From Pseudomonas sp. SJZ079 (lineage in GTDB: Bacteria; Pseudomonadota; Gammaproteobacteria; Pseudomonadales; Pseudomonadaceae), in the NCBI RefSeq assembly GCF_007993865.1, contig NZ_VIUH01000003.1:124001-188000 (forward strand): a stretch of 64,000 nucleotides of DNA, read 5' to 3'. Positions 35,462-44,312 of the stretch are shown in pieces. Position 1 is the first letter of the stretch. Each line of letters begins with the position of its first letter. The position numbers and the translations under genes were made by a program. The notes below the pieces were generated by a model that had not been told where the DNA came from, did no database searches, and saw only the letters and a list, made by a program, of their open reading frames with translations.

Positions 35462-36862
35462 ATGCTAACAACAACAAGCCCTGTGTTGTCCGACGGAACC
35501 AAGGTTTCGGATTTGATCTATCCCTCGACTCGAGAAGTGCAGATGCGTGTGCTGTCGGATCGAGAAATCTACGAGCTGGAGATGGAAAAAATCTTCGGTA
35601 AGATCTGGGTCCTGCTCGGGCACGAATCGGAGATCCCCAACTCGGGCGATTTCATGGTGCGCGATATGGGGTCGGATTCAGTGATTGCCGCTCGCGGCAA
35701 GGACGGCGAAGTTTTCGTGTCGCTTAACGTCTGTCCGCACCGTGGCATGCGCATCAGTACTGCTGATTGCGGCAATACGCAGATCCACAAGTGCATTTAT
35801 CACGGTTGGGCATTTCGTCCCAACGGTGACTTCATCGGTTCACCGATCGAGCGTGAGTGCATGCATGGCAAGATGACGGCCAAAGAAGATCTGGGCCTGA
35901 AGAAGGCACGGGTGACGCTCTACGGTGGTCTGATATTCGCCACCTGGAACATTGAAGGGCCATCCTTCGAGGAGTTCCTTGGCGATGCCAAGTGGTACTA
36001 CGACATGCTGTTCTGCCGTAGCGACAAAGGCATGGAGGTGCTGGGGCCGCCACAGCGCTTCATCGTCAATGCCAACTGGAAGACCGCTGGCGAACAGTCT
36101 GCAGCAGATGGATTCCATACCCTGACCTTGCACCGCTGGTTGGGTGAGGTCGGCAACTATGCCAAGAAAGGCGAGGGCGAGGGTGAAGGGACTGACCTGA
36201 GTCCGGAAATGATCGGCGTTGAAATCAGCTCGCCGCATGGTCATGCGCTACGCTGCATCGATCTGGCGCGCAAGATCAAGCGTCTCACCGGGCTCGATCC
36301 CGCTGAACTCTCAGTCCAGGAAAAGCTCGATGCGTTGCCGCCAGCCGGCATGACCCGCGACATGGTCGAGCAATTGGCACGCAATCTGACCGAGGATCAG
36401 CTGCAGGTACTGACCACCATGCCACCGCAGGTTGGTGGCATGTTCCCGAACATTCTCTTCGGATTCGTCTACATTCCTCAGCCTGACGGCACCGTCGTCG
36501 GCTCCATGACCCTGCACGCCTATGTGCCGCACGGGCCCGATAAGCTCGAGTTCGTCAACTGGATCTTCGCCGAGAAGGACGCGCCGGCCGAGCTGCGTGA
36601 AAAGATGCTCAAGCAGACCATTCAGTTGTTCGGCACCTCGGGCATGGTCGAGCAGGACGACTCCGATACCTGGCCGCACATGACGCTGTCCGCCAAAGGC
36701 GCTATGGGCCGCAAGAGCACCCTGAAATACCAGGCGTGCTTTGAAACCGGCGCACCCGAGGGCTGGCCAGGACCGGGCATCGTCAATGAAGGCTTCACCA
36801 AGGATGATACCCAGTGGCACTGGTGGTTGTATTGGCATGAGCTGATGACTGCGCAGGATTGA
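35462..36862 (+). CDS. ditA1: Rieske ring-hydroxylating dioxygenase, large (alpha) subunit
   Basis: A 466-residue oxygenase subunit. The Rieske cluster ligands are C91/H93 (CPHRGM) and C111/H114 (CIYHGW). The mononuclear iron site is in ADGFHTLTLH (H219, H224), with the electron-bridging D216. AGGAGG precedes the ATG. In the dit system, DitA dihydroxylates 7-oxodehydroabietic acid; here order, partner genes and the distant [3Fe-4S] ferredoxin agree with that. It has its own promoter region with two overlapping inverted repeats. Confidence 0.95.
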   Translation: MLTTTSPVLSDGTKVSDLIYPSTREVQMRVLSDREIYELEMEKIFGKIWVLLGHESEIPNSGDFMVRDMGSDSVIAARGKDGEVFVSLNVCPHRGMRISTADCGNTQIHKCIYHGWAFRPNGDFIGSPIERECMHGKMTAKEDLGLKKARVTLYGGLIFATWNIEGPSFEEFLGDAKWYYDMLFCRSDKGMEVLGPPQRFIVNANWKTAGEQSAADGFHTLTLHRWLGEVGNYAKKGEGEGEGTDLSPEMIGVEISSPHGHALRCIDLARKIKRLTGLDPAELSVQEKLDALPPAGMTRDMVEQLARNLTEDQLQVLTTMPPQVGGMFPNILFGFVYIPQPDGTVVGSMTLHAYVPHGPDKLEFVNWIFAEKDAPAELREKMLKQTIQLFGTSGMVEQDDSDTWPHMTLSAKGAMGRKSTLKYQACFETGAPEGWPGPGIVNEGFTKDDTQWHWWLYWHELMTAQD

Positions 36863-36915
36863 CCTGCACGTCCTCTCACCTCTCGATCACAGCAATAAGT
36901 TTCAGGGAGTTACCC

Positions 36916-37491
36916 ATGGCTCAAGTACAAGAACGCGGTGCCGAGCAGATTCAGCCGGGCTCGCCGGTTGGCATCAAGCGTGTTCCGATCGGTTCGGATC
37001 TCTACAACCAGGTGCTGACTTTCCTCTACGAGGAAGCCACATTGCTCGATCAGATTCGTCTCCAGGAATGGGGCGAGCTGCTTGCCACTGACTTGGTCTA
37101 CACCGTGCCACTGCGGCACACCCGCCTGCAGGCCGAGCAGTCGGCCAGTATCGTGCGCACTGTGCAGCATTACCACGACGACTACCGCTCGATCATGGGG
37201 CGCATCCTGCGCCTGTCTGGCAAGAGCGCTTGGGCCGAGGATCCGCCCTCGCGCACGCGTCGTCTGGTCACCAACGTCTTCGTCGAGGAGACGGAAAACG
37301 CCAATGAGTTCGTCGCCACCAGCTACCTGCTGCTGACCCGCAACCGCTTCAAGGACCATCACGTCGATATCGTCAGTGGCGAGCGTCGCGATGTGTTGCG
37401 TCTAGGTGAGGACGGTTTCAAGTTGGCGCGCCGCGAGGTCATCCTGGATCAGGCCGTGCTGGGCACACCTAACCTGGCGGTTTTCCTCTAA
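36916..37491 (+). CDS. ditA2: Ring-hydroxylating dioxygenase, small (beta) subunit
   Basis: A 191-residue beta subunit of the NTF2-like/cystatin fold typical of Rieske oxygenases: EEATLLDQIRLQEWGELLATDLVYTVPLR near the N-terminus, then HDDYRSIMGRILRL and a C-terminal REVILDQAVLGTPNLAVFL. ATG 36916 is chosen because CAGGGAG precedes it and the longer frame begins inside ditA1. It gives structural support to the alpha trimer. The DUF2889 gene converges on it. Confidence 0.94.
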   Translation: MAQVQERGAEQIQPGSPVGIKRVPIGSDLYNQVLTFLYEEATLLDQIRLQEWGELLATDLVYTVPLRHTRLQAEQSASIVRTVQHYHDDYRSIMGRILRLSGKSAWAEDPPSRTRRLVTNVFVEETENANEFVATSYLLLTRNRFKDHHVDIVSGERRDVLRLGEDGFKLARREVILDQAVLGTPNLAVFL

Positions 37492-37527
37492 CAGGCGCCT
37501 GATCTTCGAGCCCTGCCGGAACCGCCG

Positions 37528-38289
37528 TCAGGCGGAACCGGTACGGCTCGGGGTTATTTGGCCGAGCCAGTCTTGGTCGTCGGCGCACAGGGCCGATTGC
37601 GCTGCGCTGAAATCCCAGGTCGAACCTATCATTCTCGAGGCAAGCACGGCCCGCTCCGGCTGTTGGCTGTAGCACAGACCAGTGCTCGCAGCATGCGCCT
37701 GGGCGTCGAGATTGTGTGCCCTGCCCAGGGAAATCAACGTACAGCGTCGCAACAACAGTGCCGCTTCCGCTTCTTCGTTGGACAGGTTATGCAGCGCCCA
37801 CCGTGCCATGCCCTCGCGCAGGTTGACGCCGGCGAAGGGCGTAGGTGCCTGGATGATTGAGCCCTGTACCTCCCACACCAGTCGTTCCTGGCCATCACAG
37901 AGTAATGTTGCCCTGGTGTGTTCGTTGACTCGCTGGGGAACCTGTATGTCGTAACGGCGTCGAGTCGTTTGGCGTGCAGCATTGGCAATCGCCAGACCGG
38001 CCAGGTCGAGCAGGTGGGTACATTGGTGTTGTGCATCGACCTGGCGTGTCACCGAATGGGCAATGCGGCCGAGGGGCATACCGAGTAGTTGCTGCAACTG
38101 CTCGGTAGCCTGTGGGCAGGCGGAATAGGGATAGCGCAGGGCTTCGCCGCCGATGGCGGTCAACACCCCCAGATCGTGACGTGCCCAGACGCGGAAATGA
38201 TGGAAGTCGTCTTCCAGAGTGGCGCGCACTTCACCTGCTGCCTGCTGCTGCGCTGAAGCGATGTCCACTCGACGGCGAAAGGTGCTCAT
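37528..38289 (-). CDS. DUF2889-family protein
   Basis: A 253-residue soluble protein of the DUF2889 family: it opens MSTFRRRVDIA, continues with RATLEDDFHHFRVWARHD, and has the conserved CPQATEQLQQLLGMPLG segment with Cys and Gln near residue 58. The family is of unknown biochemistry and recurs in aromatic and terpenoid catabolic clusters. It is transcribed away from ditI, sharing an operator-bearing gap, and converges on ditA2. An AAGGATAA site supports the start. Confidence 0.82.
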   Translation of the reverse strand: MSTFRRRVDIASAQQQAAGEVRATLEDDFHHFRVWARHDLGVLTAIGGEALRYPYSACPQATEQLQQLLGMPLGRIAHSVTRQVDAQHQCTHLLDLAGLAIANAARQTTRRRYDIQVPQRVNEHTRATLLCDGQERLVWEVQGSIIQAPTPFAGVNLREGMARWALHNLSNEEAEAALLLRRCTLISLGRAHNLDAQAHAASTGLCYSQQPERAVLASRMIGSTWDFSAAQSALCADDQDWLGQITPSRTGSA

Positions 38290-38348
38290 AGCTAATTATC
38301 CTTACAGTTGTTCTAGCCGTGCTTGGGTCGTTGGATTAGGATGTATCT

Positions 38349-38371
38349 GAACACTATAATCAAAAATGTTC
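38349..38371. promoter_or_regulatory. Putative dit-regulon operator (site 6), GAACA-N13-TGTTC
   Basis: Perfect 5-base arms flanked by T and A, between the divergent DUF2889 and ditI genes. It ends 25 bases before the ditI start. Confidence 0.65.
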
Positions 38372-38396
38372 ATCTAAAACAAAAAAGGAGTTCCCC

Positions 38397-39197
38397 ATGG
38401 GGCTGCTGCAAGAACAGGTGGCGTTGATCACGGGCGCGGGCGGAGGCATTGGCCGGGGTGTGGCCCTCAGCTTCGCCAAGGCGGGGGCGGCCGTTGTGGT
38501 TGCCGAACTTGATGTAGACAGCGGTAAGGCCGTCGCCGAGGAGCTACAGGCCCTTGGCGCGCGGGCACTCTTCATCAAGACCGACGTGTCCAGTAAGAGT
38601 GATATCGAAGCGGCGATCCAGTTGGCTGTCGCACAGTTTGGTGGCTTGGATATTCTGGTCAACAATGCCTTCGCACCCACCCCGAACGTGCTGCTCGAGG
38701 AGAAGACCGATGCGATGCTCGCGCAAACCCTCGACTCGACCGTATGGGCGGCCTGGTGGTCGATGAAGGCCGCGCTGCCGCATATGCAGGCGCGTGGTGG
38801 TGGCAAGATCATCAATTTCTATTCGATCGACACCGAGATCGGCGCCTGGCTGCATGGTGACTACAACACCGCGAAGGCGGCGATTGTCGGCCTGACGCGC
38901 AGTGCAGCTTCGGAGTGGGGGCGTTTCAACATTCGGGTGAACGCTATCGCGCCAACAGCCATGGGCGCGACCTTCCATAAGCTGGCGGAGGAGAACCCTG
39001 GTTTTGCCGAAAAATCTGCTTCGATGCGGCCGCTAGGGCGTTGCGGCGAGCCGGAAGAGGATATCGGGCCGGTGGTGGTGTTTCTGGCTTCGGAAATGTC
39101 GCGGTTCGTCACCGGCGAGACCATTCATGTCGACGGCGGCCTGCACCTGCCGGGTTACAACTCGCGGCCGGCCGGTGTGCCTATCCGGGAATATTGA
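38397..39197 (+). CDS. ditI: SDR-family oxidoreductase
   Basis: A 266-residue classical SDR. TGAGGGIG is at about residues 13-20, NNAFAP replaces NNAG, and YNTAK (about residue 155) is the catalytic pair. The C-terminus VTGETIHVDGGLHLPGYN matches 3-ketoacyl/steroid-dehydrogenase-like SDRs. An ideal AAGGAG site lies eight bases before the ATG. The symbol is by order. It stands alone between an operator and three hairpins, so it is probably monocistronic. Confidence 0.88.
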   Translation: MGLLQEQVALITGAGGGIGRGVALSFAKAGAAVVVAELDVDSGKAVAEELQALGARALFIKTDVSSKSDIEAAIQLAVAQFGGLDILVNNAFAPTPNVLLEEKTDAMLAQTLDSTVWAAWWSMKAALPHMQARGGGKIINFYSIDTEIGAWLHGDYNTAKAAIVGLTRSAASEWGRFNIRVNAIAPTAMGATFHKLAEENPGFAEKSASMRPLGRCGEPEEDIGPVVVFLASEMSRFVTGETIHVDGGLHLPGYNSRPAGVPIREY

Positions 39198-39203
39198 GGC
39201 ATA

Positions 39204-39223
39204 GGCGCAACTTCAGTTGCGCC
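39204..39223. terminator. Hairpin after ditI
   Basis: Arms GGCGCAACT (39204-39212) and AGTTGCGCC (39215-39223) with a 2-base gap, directly after the ditI stop. First of three stem-loops in the 279-base gap between convergent ditI and ditJ. Confidence 0.5.
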
Positions 39224-39238
39224 TTGAACAGGTTCATC

Positions 39239-39266
39239 CACGCCAACGCTAGTCGTTGGCGTGTTT
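39239..39266. terminator. Probable terminator hairpin between ditI and ditJ
   Basis: Arms CACGCCAACG (39239-39248) and CGTTGGCGTG (39254-39263), then a short TTT. A reasonable intrinsic terminator for ditI. Confidence 0.55.
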
Positions 39267-39413
39267 GCCGGTGAACGTCGCCGCTGTGTGTTCGGCGAGT
39301 AGCCTGACAGATCGCTGTAGTTCAATTCCGTATCTGCTTTCACTGTTGCGTTTCTGGCAGATGCGGTTGCTCGGCCAACTCCTTTGGCGTTCTTGCACAT
39401 TAGTGCCCACGAG

Positions 39414-39448
39414 CATGCCCCCTCTCTCGTTCAAGAGAGAGGGGCATG
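39414..39448. terminator. Hairpin downstream of ditJ
   Basis: A 14-bp stem with one bulged C (arms 39414-39428 and 39435-39448), 29 bases past the ditJ stop on the minus strand. It likely ends or protects the ditJ transcript. Confidence 0.5.
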
Positions 39449-39476
39449 GATACGTGTGGCGCGCGGAGCGTCGCCG

Positions 39477-41108
39477 TCAGCGTTTCGAGACCTTGATGTC
39501 GGTGTCTTCGAGGTCCCAGGTGCCGGCTGTTTTTCCCTCGTCGCGCAACTGGTATTTCAGCACCCGGCCTTGCGGGTTCTTCGGCAGGCTGCTGCGGAAC
39601 TCGATGTAACGCGGCAGGGCGTAATAGGGCACCGAGTCGGTCGCCCAGCGAAATAGCTCTTCCGCTTCGAGTTGTGCGCCTTCGTGCAGTACCGCGGTCA
39701 CCTTGACGTCGTCCTCGCCCTTGTCGGAAGGCACGGCATGCACGGCGACTTCCGCTAACGCGGGATGCACGGCGAACGCGGCTTCCATCTCGAAACTGGA
39801 GATGTTTTCACCGCGGCGGCGCAAGTAGTCCTTTTTGCGATCGACGAAGTAGAAGAAGCCCTCGTCGTCGAACTTGCCGATGTCGCCGGTGTGCAGCCAC
39901 ATGTTGCGCATCAGTTTCAAGGTGTCTGCCGGGCGTTGCCAGTAGCCCTGGAACATGATGTCCGGGCGTAACGGCCGCACCACGATTTCGCCCGCGGTAT
40001 TGGCCGGGACTTCCACATCATTGTCGTCAACGATGCGCACATCGAAGTCGGCTATGCGTTTGCCGGAGGAACCTGGCGCGGCGTATTCGCCGGCTGCCAA
40101 CGAGGTGATCACGCAGGCCTCGGTGAGGCCGTAGCCGTTGCCGCCGACCAGGCGCGTACCAAAGCGTTCACGCCAGACTTTCTTGGTTTCCTCGGTGTAA
40201 GGGTTACCGCGTGCCGTGTGGATCTGGCCGAAACAGCGCTTCATGGCATCGTTGTCCGGCGCCTGAGCCAGTAGGCCGCCCATGCCGCCGAGGATCGAGG
40301 CGATGGTTGCGCCGGAGCGTTCCACTTCTTGCCAGAAGTTGGACACCGAGAAGCGCGGGAGGATGGCGGCACGCGCGCCAACTAGGATGCTGGCGATGAT
40401 GCTGACGCAGAGGGCGTTCATGTGGAACAACGGCAGCGGCGTGATGGTGACGTCGTTCTCGTTGGCCGGGCCTGCGCGCAGTTGCAGGCGGGCCAGGTTG
40501 CACATGAAGTTGTAGCTGATCATGCAGCCTTTCGACGGACCCGTGGTGCCCGAGGTGTAGATCAGACAGGCCAGGTCGGACGGCTCGGGCTTTGTGGCGA
40601 GCGGTGTGTCGTCATGACCGCGATGCTTTGCCAGTGGTGCGATCGGAATGCTGCAGGCGGGCGGTGTGTCGAGTTCGCCGCGGTAGAGAATCTGCTTCAC
40701 CGCGGTGAGCTGGTCGGCCAGGGGGGTCATGCGCGCCAGGTAAGCCGCTTCGCAAATGATCAGGGCCGTCCCTGTATCGGCTATCTGGTGGCGCAGGAAC
40801 TCGCCTTTGAGGGCAGTGTTGATAGGCACGCTGACTGCGCACAGCTTGTTGATCGCCAGCCAGCAGACGACCGCATCGATGTTGTTGTCCAGCATGGTCA
40901 AAACGGTTTCGCCGGCCTGGACGCCCAGAGCGGCCAGGGCGTTGGCCATTCTGGTTGAAAGTGAGTCAATTTCTGAGTAAGTGTGTAATTCTCCGCTGAA
41001 ATCAAGCAGGATTTTGTCTGGATGGCGTGCTACCGCTCGTTCGAGTGCTGCGATGACAGTGTCTCTTTCGCCCACTGCCCAAGTGTCTGGATGACCAGTA
41101 CCGCTCAT
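39477..41108 (-). CDS. ditJ: AMP-forming acyl-CoA synthetase (CoA ligase)
   Basis: A 543-residue ANL-superfamily enzyme. The P-loop LIYTSGTTGPSKGCM is at about residues 154-168, the adenylate motif GNGYGLTE near 300, and the hinge/C-terminal region has GDIGKFDDEGFFYFVDRKKD and the conserved late Lys before LRDEGK. ATG 41106-41108 is preferred because AAGGAG sits upstream; the longer frame lacks a site. It would activate the resin-acid carboxylate or a ring-fission acid as a CoA thioester. Divergent from ditK; symbol by order. Confidence 0.92.
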   Translation of the reverse strand: MSGTGHPDTWAVGERDTVIAALERAVARHPDKILLDFSGELHTYSEIDSLSTRMANALAALGVQAGETVLTMLDNNIDAVVCWLAINKLCAVSVPINTALKGEFLRHQIADTGTALIICEAAYLARMTPLADQLTAVKQILYRGELDTPPACSIPIAPLAKHRGHDDTPLATKPEPSDLACLIYTSGTTGPSKGCMISYNFMCNLARLQLRAGPANENDVTITPLPLFHMNALCVSIIASILVGARAAILPRFSVSNFWQEVERSGATIASILGGMGGLLAQAPDNDAMKRCFGQIHTARGNPYTEETKKVWRERFGTRLVGGNGYGLTEACVITSLAAGEYAAPGSSGKRIADFDVRIVDDNDVEVPANTAGEIVVRPLRPDIMFQGYWQRPADTLKLMRNMWLHTGDIGKFDDEGFFYFVDRKKDYLRRRGENISSFEMEAAFAVHPALAEVAVHAVPSDKGEDDVKVTAVLHEGAQLEAEELFRWATDSVPYYALPRYIEFRSSLPKNPQGRVLKYQLRDEGKTAGTWDLEDTDIKVSKR

Positions 41109-41287
41109 GACTTTTCTCCTTTGGAGGCTGCCCAGCCATTGGGAAGCTGCTTTTATTTTGAAGAGAGAATGCGATTCTAAATTCAAATTTACAAAATGTC
41201 TTCCTTAAAGAGTTGAACAAAAACAGGCAGTCCTGCCTAGGTCCTATGGTAATGTCACTTTTTTCAGCTTAATGAGTATGTTTATCC

Positions 41288-42019
41288 ATGCCCAAGCTCG
41301 CCATCCAGCCCGATCAAGTCGCGCCACCCAAGCCCAGGAAGAAGAAAGGCAGTGCCGCAGAGAAACCAGCAGCAGTGGTCAAAAGGACTTTGCCCAAGAG
41401 CGCGGGATTATCGACCAATGGTGCCCCGGTAAAGCCCAACCGGCGCTCCGAGGAAACCATCGCCAATATTCTGGTGGCGACCGAGGAAGTGGTATTGCGC
41501 TCTGGCGCGGACCGCATTTCGATCCTCGACGTCTGTCAGGTCGCGGGCGTTTCGCGTGGAACCTTCTACCGCTATTTCTCTTCCCAGGAAGACCTGCTAG
41601 ATACCTTTTCCCGGCACAAGCGCGACAGCTTTCACAGTTCGCTGACGCTGGCCTTGGGTGACCTGACGGACCCCGATGCGCGCTTGAATGCGCTGATTAC
41701 CTACCTGGACGACTATCTGGAGCAAAGCCGGGCGAGACGCCTGCTGGTGGTGGCTCCAGATTATGCGCTGGGCTTCTTTCGACGGATCTTCCACGACTCA
41801 ATCGTGCGCTTTCAGGATCTGCTGGACATCGTGTTCGACGAGTGGGATTCCCGACTCGGCGTCAGGCTCGACCGTGAGCTGATCTGCGAAATGATCATCC
41901 GTTACGTGCTGAGTGAGATTCTTGTGCCGGAAAGCGCCGGTCGTCGCCTGTTGCCGGTTCGCGTGAGAAAGCTGGTGACAGCTTTGGCCATAGGGTCGAC
42001 TTCGCGTAACCGTCGCTGA
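41288..42019 (+). CDS. ditK: TetR-family transcriptional regulator
   Basis: A 243-residue TetR regulator. A basic, Pro/Lys-rich N-terminal extension of about 50 residues precedes the helix-turn-helix ISILDVCQVAGVSRGTFYRYFSSQEDLL (about residues 77-104). The C-terminal domain is helical. It is divergent from the CoA ligase; their 179-base gap is AT-rich but has no clear copy of the GAACA-N13-TGTTC site. It is one of three candidates for the protein binding those sites. The start codon has a weak ribosome site, so the extension is not certain. Confidence 0.88.
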   Translation: MPKLAIQPDQVAPPKPRKKKGSAAEKPAAVVKRTLPKSAGLSTNGAPVKPNRRSEETIANILVATEEVVLRSGADRISILDVCQVAGVSRGTFYRYFSSQEDLLDTFSRHKRDSFHSSLTLALGDLTDPDARLNALITYLDDYLEQSRARRLLVVAPDYALGFFRRIFHDSIVRFQDLLDIVFDEWDSRLGVRLDRELICEMIIRYVLSEILVPESAGRRLLPVRVRKLVTALAIGSTSRNRR

Positions 42020-42369
42020 TCTTCCCGCGCCTTTGCCCCTGCCTGGACTTTTAGCCGCTGCCCTCAGCAATTGAGGGCGACGCGGCGTTCTGGTTGCTGC
42101 TTCCTCCGCTAAACCCCTGAGTTGGTATCTGCCCTGCTTCGCGCGGCCGCTTGCCTGTGGCCGATGTCAGGCAGGGTTCTGTCGTGGGTTCTCTGTGCGT
42201 GATTGAAAATAAATTGAACAGATTTTTGATTTATGATCATTTTAAACTTATGCTCTGAGTTGACTGCGGGTTCTGTGCGTTTTCCTCCAAGGCGGTTTTA
42301 GACCGTTGGATCGTGCTGAAAGCCCCGCGCCACACAACCACAAAAGTGCCAACCTCGAGGTACCGGAAT
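42020..42369. other. Intergenic promoter region of the ditL-P operon
   Basis: About 350 bases without a gene. The section 42201-42255 is very AT-rich and carries an operator at 42216-42238. A GAGGT site lies just before the ditL start. Confidence 0.6.
42216..42238. promoter_or_regulatory. Putative dit-regulon operator (site 7), GAACA-N13-TGATC
   Basis: T-GAACA-N13-TGATC-A: perfect left arm and one mismatch in the right arm. It lies 132 bases before ditL. Confidence 0.55.
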
Positions 42370-43446
42370 ATGCTCATCGACCTCCACGCTCACGCCCCTC
42401 ATCCCGATTACTATGACCAGCATCCCTATTGGGGGCCGGCCTTTGAGGCCCAGCCCGATGGCGACATCAAGTTGCGTGTGGGGGACTGGATCCTGTCGCT
42501 GGGCGCACCAGAGCGTAAGAAGGCGCTGCGCGAGGCGCATGCGCGCGGCGAGACGTTGAACGTTGAAGAGTACATGGCCAAGTGGCGTGACCCGAGCAAC
42601 CGCCTCGCCGCGATGGATGCCGCTGGCCAGGACGCTCAGGTTCTGTCGGTTCCGAGTCACTGTTACATGTACTGGACCGAGGCCGAGTTTGCCGTTCCCT
42701 TCGCCCGCAAGGTCAATGACGTGCTGGCCGACTATTGCTCGGCTGCGCCCAATCGCCTGATGTTCTGGGCGCATGCGCCGCTGAACGTGCCACTTGAGGC
42801 GGCCAAGGAAATCCGCCGCGCCGTTACCGAACTGGGGGCCAAGGGCCTGGTTGCCGGAGGCTCCAATTTTGGCGGCCTAGAATACGACTCGCCTGAGTTG
42901 GATCCGGTATGGCAGGCGCTGTGCGATCTTGACGTGCCGATCTTCGTGCACGGCTACAACCAGTCCGTGACCTGGGGTAAAGAGGCCAACACCGACCGTT
43001 ATGAAACAACCGCTATCGTCGGTATGAACTACGACGAAACCAAGTGCCTGTGGTACCTGATCAACGGTGGCGTGCTGGATCGATTCCCCAATCTGAAGAT
43101 CTACATCACCCACGGAGGCGGCTTCGTTCCCTACCAGTTGGGGCGTATGGCTCAGACCAACCCGAATCTGGATGTTTACCACAACAAAAAGCCCTTCCTG
43201 GACTATCTGCCCAACTTCTACTTTGATGTGGAGTTGCATGAGCTGCCGATGCGTCAGGCCATGGTCGATGTGATCGGCGCCGACCGGGTGCTTTATGGCT
43301 CCAACTTCGGTGGCAGCGATGCGGTTCGGCATGACCTCACCGAAGGGCTGCGCCTGTCGGATGAAGATCTGCAGAAGATCCGCTGGAAGAACGCCTGCGA
43401 GCTGTTGCGCCTCGACCCGGCAAAAGTGGGCAAGGTGGGTGTCTGA
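42370..43446 (+). CDS. ditL: Amidohydrolase-2 (ACMSD-like TIM-barrel) family protein
   Basis: A 358-residue metal-dependent hydrolase/decarboxylase starting at ATG 42370. The first strand ends in DLHAHA, giving the HxH metal pair (H6, H8). A mid-chain VHGYNQS supplies His, ITHGGGFVPYQLGR a further His, and YGSNFGGSD the final Asp. This is the amidohydrolase-related family that includes 2-amino-3-carboxymuconate semialdehyde decarboxylase; decarboxylation or C-C hydrolysis is plausible. Paralogous to the protein at 56137. First of the ditL-M-N-O-P run; symbol by position. Confidence 0.87.
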   Translation: MLIDLHAHAPHPDYYDQHPYWGPAFEAQPDGDIKLRVGDWILSLGAPERKKALREAHARGETLNVEEYMAKWRDPSNRLAAMDAAGQDAQVLSVPSHCYMYWTEAEFAVPFARKVNDVLADYCSAAPNRLMFWAHAPLNVPLEAAKEIRRAVTELGAKGLVAGGSNFGGLEYDSPELDPVWQALCDLDVPIFVHGYNQSVTWGKEANTDRYETTAIVGMNYDETKCLWYLINGGVLDRFPNLKIYITHGGGFVPYQLGRMAQTNPNLDVYHNKKPFLDYLPNFYFDVELHELPMRQAMVDVIGADRVLYGSNFGGSDAVRHDLTEGLRLSDEDLQKIRWKNACELLRLDPAKVGKVGV

Positions 43447-44300
43447 TGAAACTTGCTCGTTGTTCCTACCACGAAACAGGCGCGTTCTGGGCGGTGGTCG
43501 ATCCGGGGCGAGATGAAGTACATCCGATTGAGGGCGAGTTCTCTACCTGGGCGCCCGCGGTTGCCAGGGGGGCCGGGATCAGTGCGTTGCGGTTTTCCGG
43601 GATGACGCTGCCCTTGTCCAAGGTGCACCTGCTGCCACCGATAGAGCCGGTGAACCGGGTCGTGGTGGCGGGCGCCAACTATGCCAAACATCTGGCCGAA
43701 GATTTCGGTCTCGCCTCGCCGGCGCAGCCAGTGGCCTTCCTCAAGGCCTATGGTGCGCTGATCGGTGCGCATGATCCGATCCGCTATCCGCCCCTGACCG
43801 AAGAGCTCGATCACGAAGTGGAACTGGTAGCTGTGATTGGCGATGCCGAGATCGACCTGGAGGACCCCCTGGGCTGTGTGCTCGGCTATACCGTCGGCAA
43901 CGACGTCAGTGCCCGTGACCTGCAGCGCAGCGGTCCGGCAGGTATCGGCATGGACCTGTTCGCGGCCAAGAGCCAGGACCGTAGCACTGGCGTCGGCCCC
44001 TGGGTCGTCACCAAGGACGAGTTCCCTGAGGGGTCACCCAAGGTGCGCCTGACCCTCAAGGTCAACGGTGAGACTCGTCAAGATGGCTCGACCGCCGAGA
44101 TGACCTGGGATGTCGGTCAGTTGATTAGTTTCGTCCAGCAGCGTTCCAGCTTTGCCTGTGGCGACATTCTTTTCACCGGCTCACCCGCCGGCGTAGGGAT
44201 GGGCACCGGTTTGTTCCTCAAGCCCGGGGATGTGGTTGAAGCGACGATTGAGGGCATCGGTACGTTACGCAATGTTGTGAGCGAAAAGTCCCGCGTCTAA
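43446..44300 (+). CDS. ditM: Fumarylacetoacetate-hydrolase-family protein
   Basis: A 284-residue FAH-fold enzyme related to DitD. It has NYAKHLAEDFG (about residue 77), DHEVELVAVIGDAEID (about 120), YTVGNDVSARDLQ (about 149) and GDILFTGSPAGVGMG (about 239). The ATG shares its first base with the ditL stop. A third FAH-type enzyme in one pathway suggests either successive diketone or oxo-acid steps, or parallel use for different substrates. Symbol by position. Confidence 0.87.
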   Translation: MKLARCSYHETGAFWAVVDPGRDEVHPIEGEFSTWAPAVARGAGISALRFSGMTLPLSKVHLLPPIEPVNRVVVAGANYAKHLAEDFGLASPAQPVAFLKAYGALIGAHDPIRYPPLTEELDHEVELVAVIGDAEIDLEDPLGCVLGYTVGNDVSARDLQRSGPAGIGMDLFAAKSQDRSTGVGPWVVTKDEFPEGSPKVRLTLKVNGETRQDGSTAEMTWDVGQLISFVQQRSSFACGDILFTGSPAGVGMGTGLFLKPGDVVEATIEGIGTLRNVVSEKSRV

Positions 44301-44312
44301 TCGAGAGCGAAT

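Noticed and set aside
41109-41287. A possible GAACA-type operator between ditJ and ditK (GAACA at 41215-41219)
   Set aside because: The partner half-site is absent at the fixed spacing, so it does not fit the pattern of the other nine sites.
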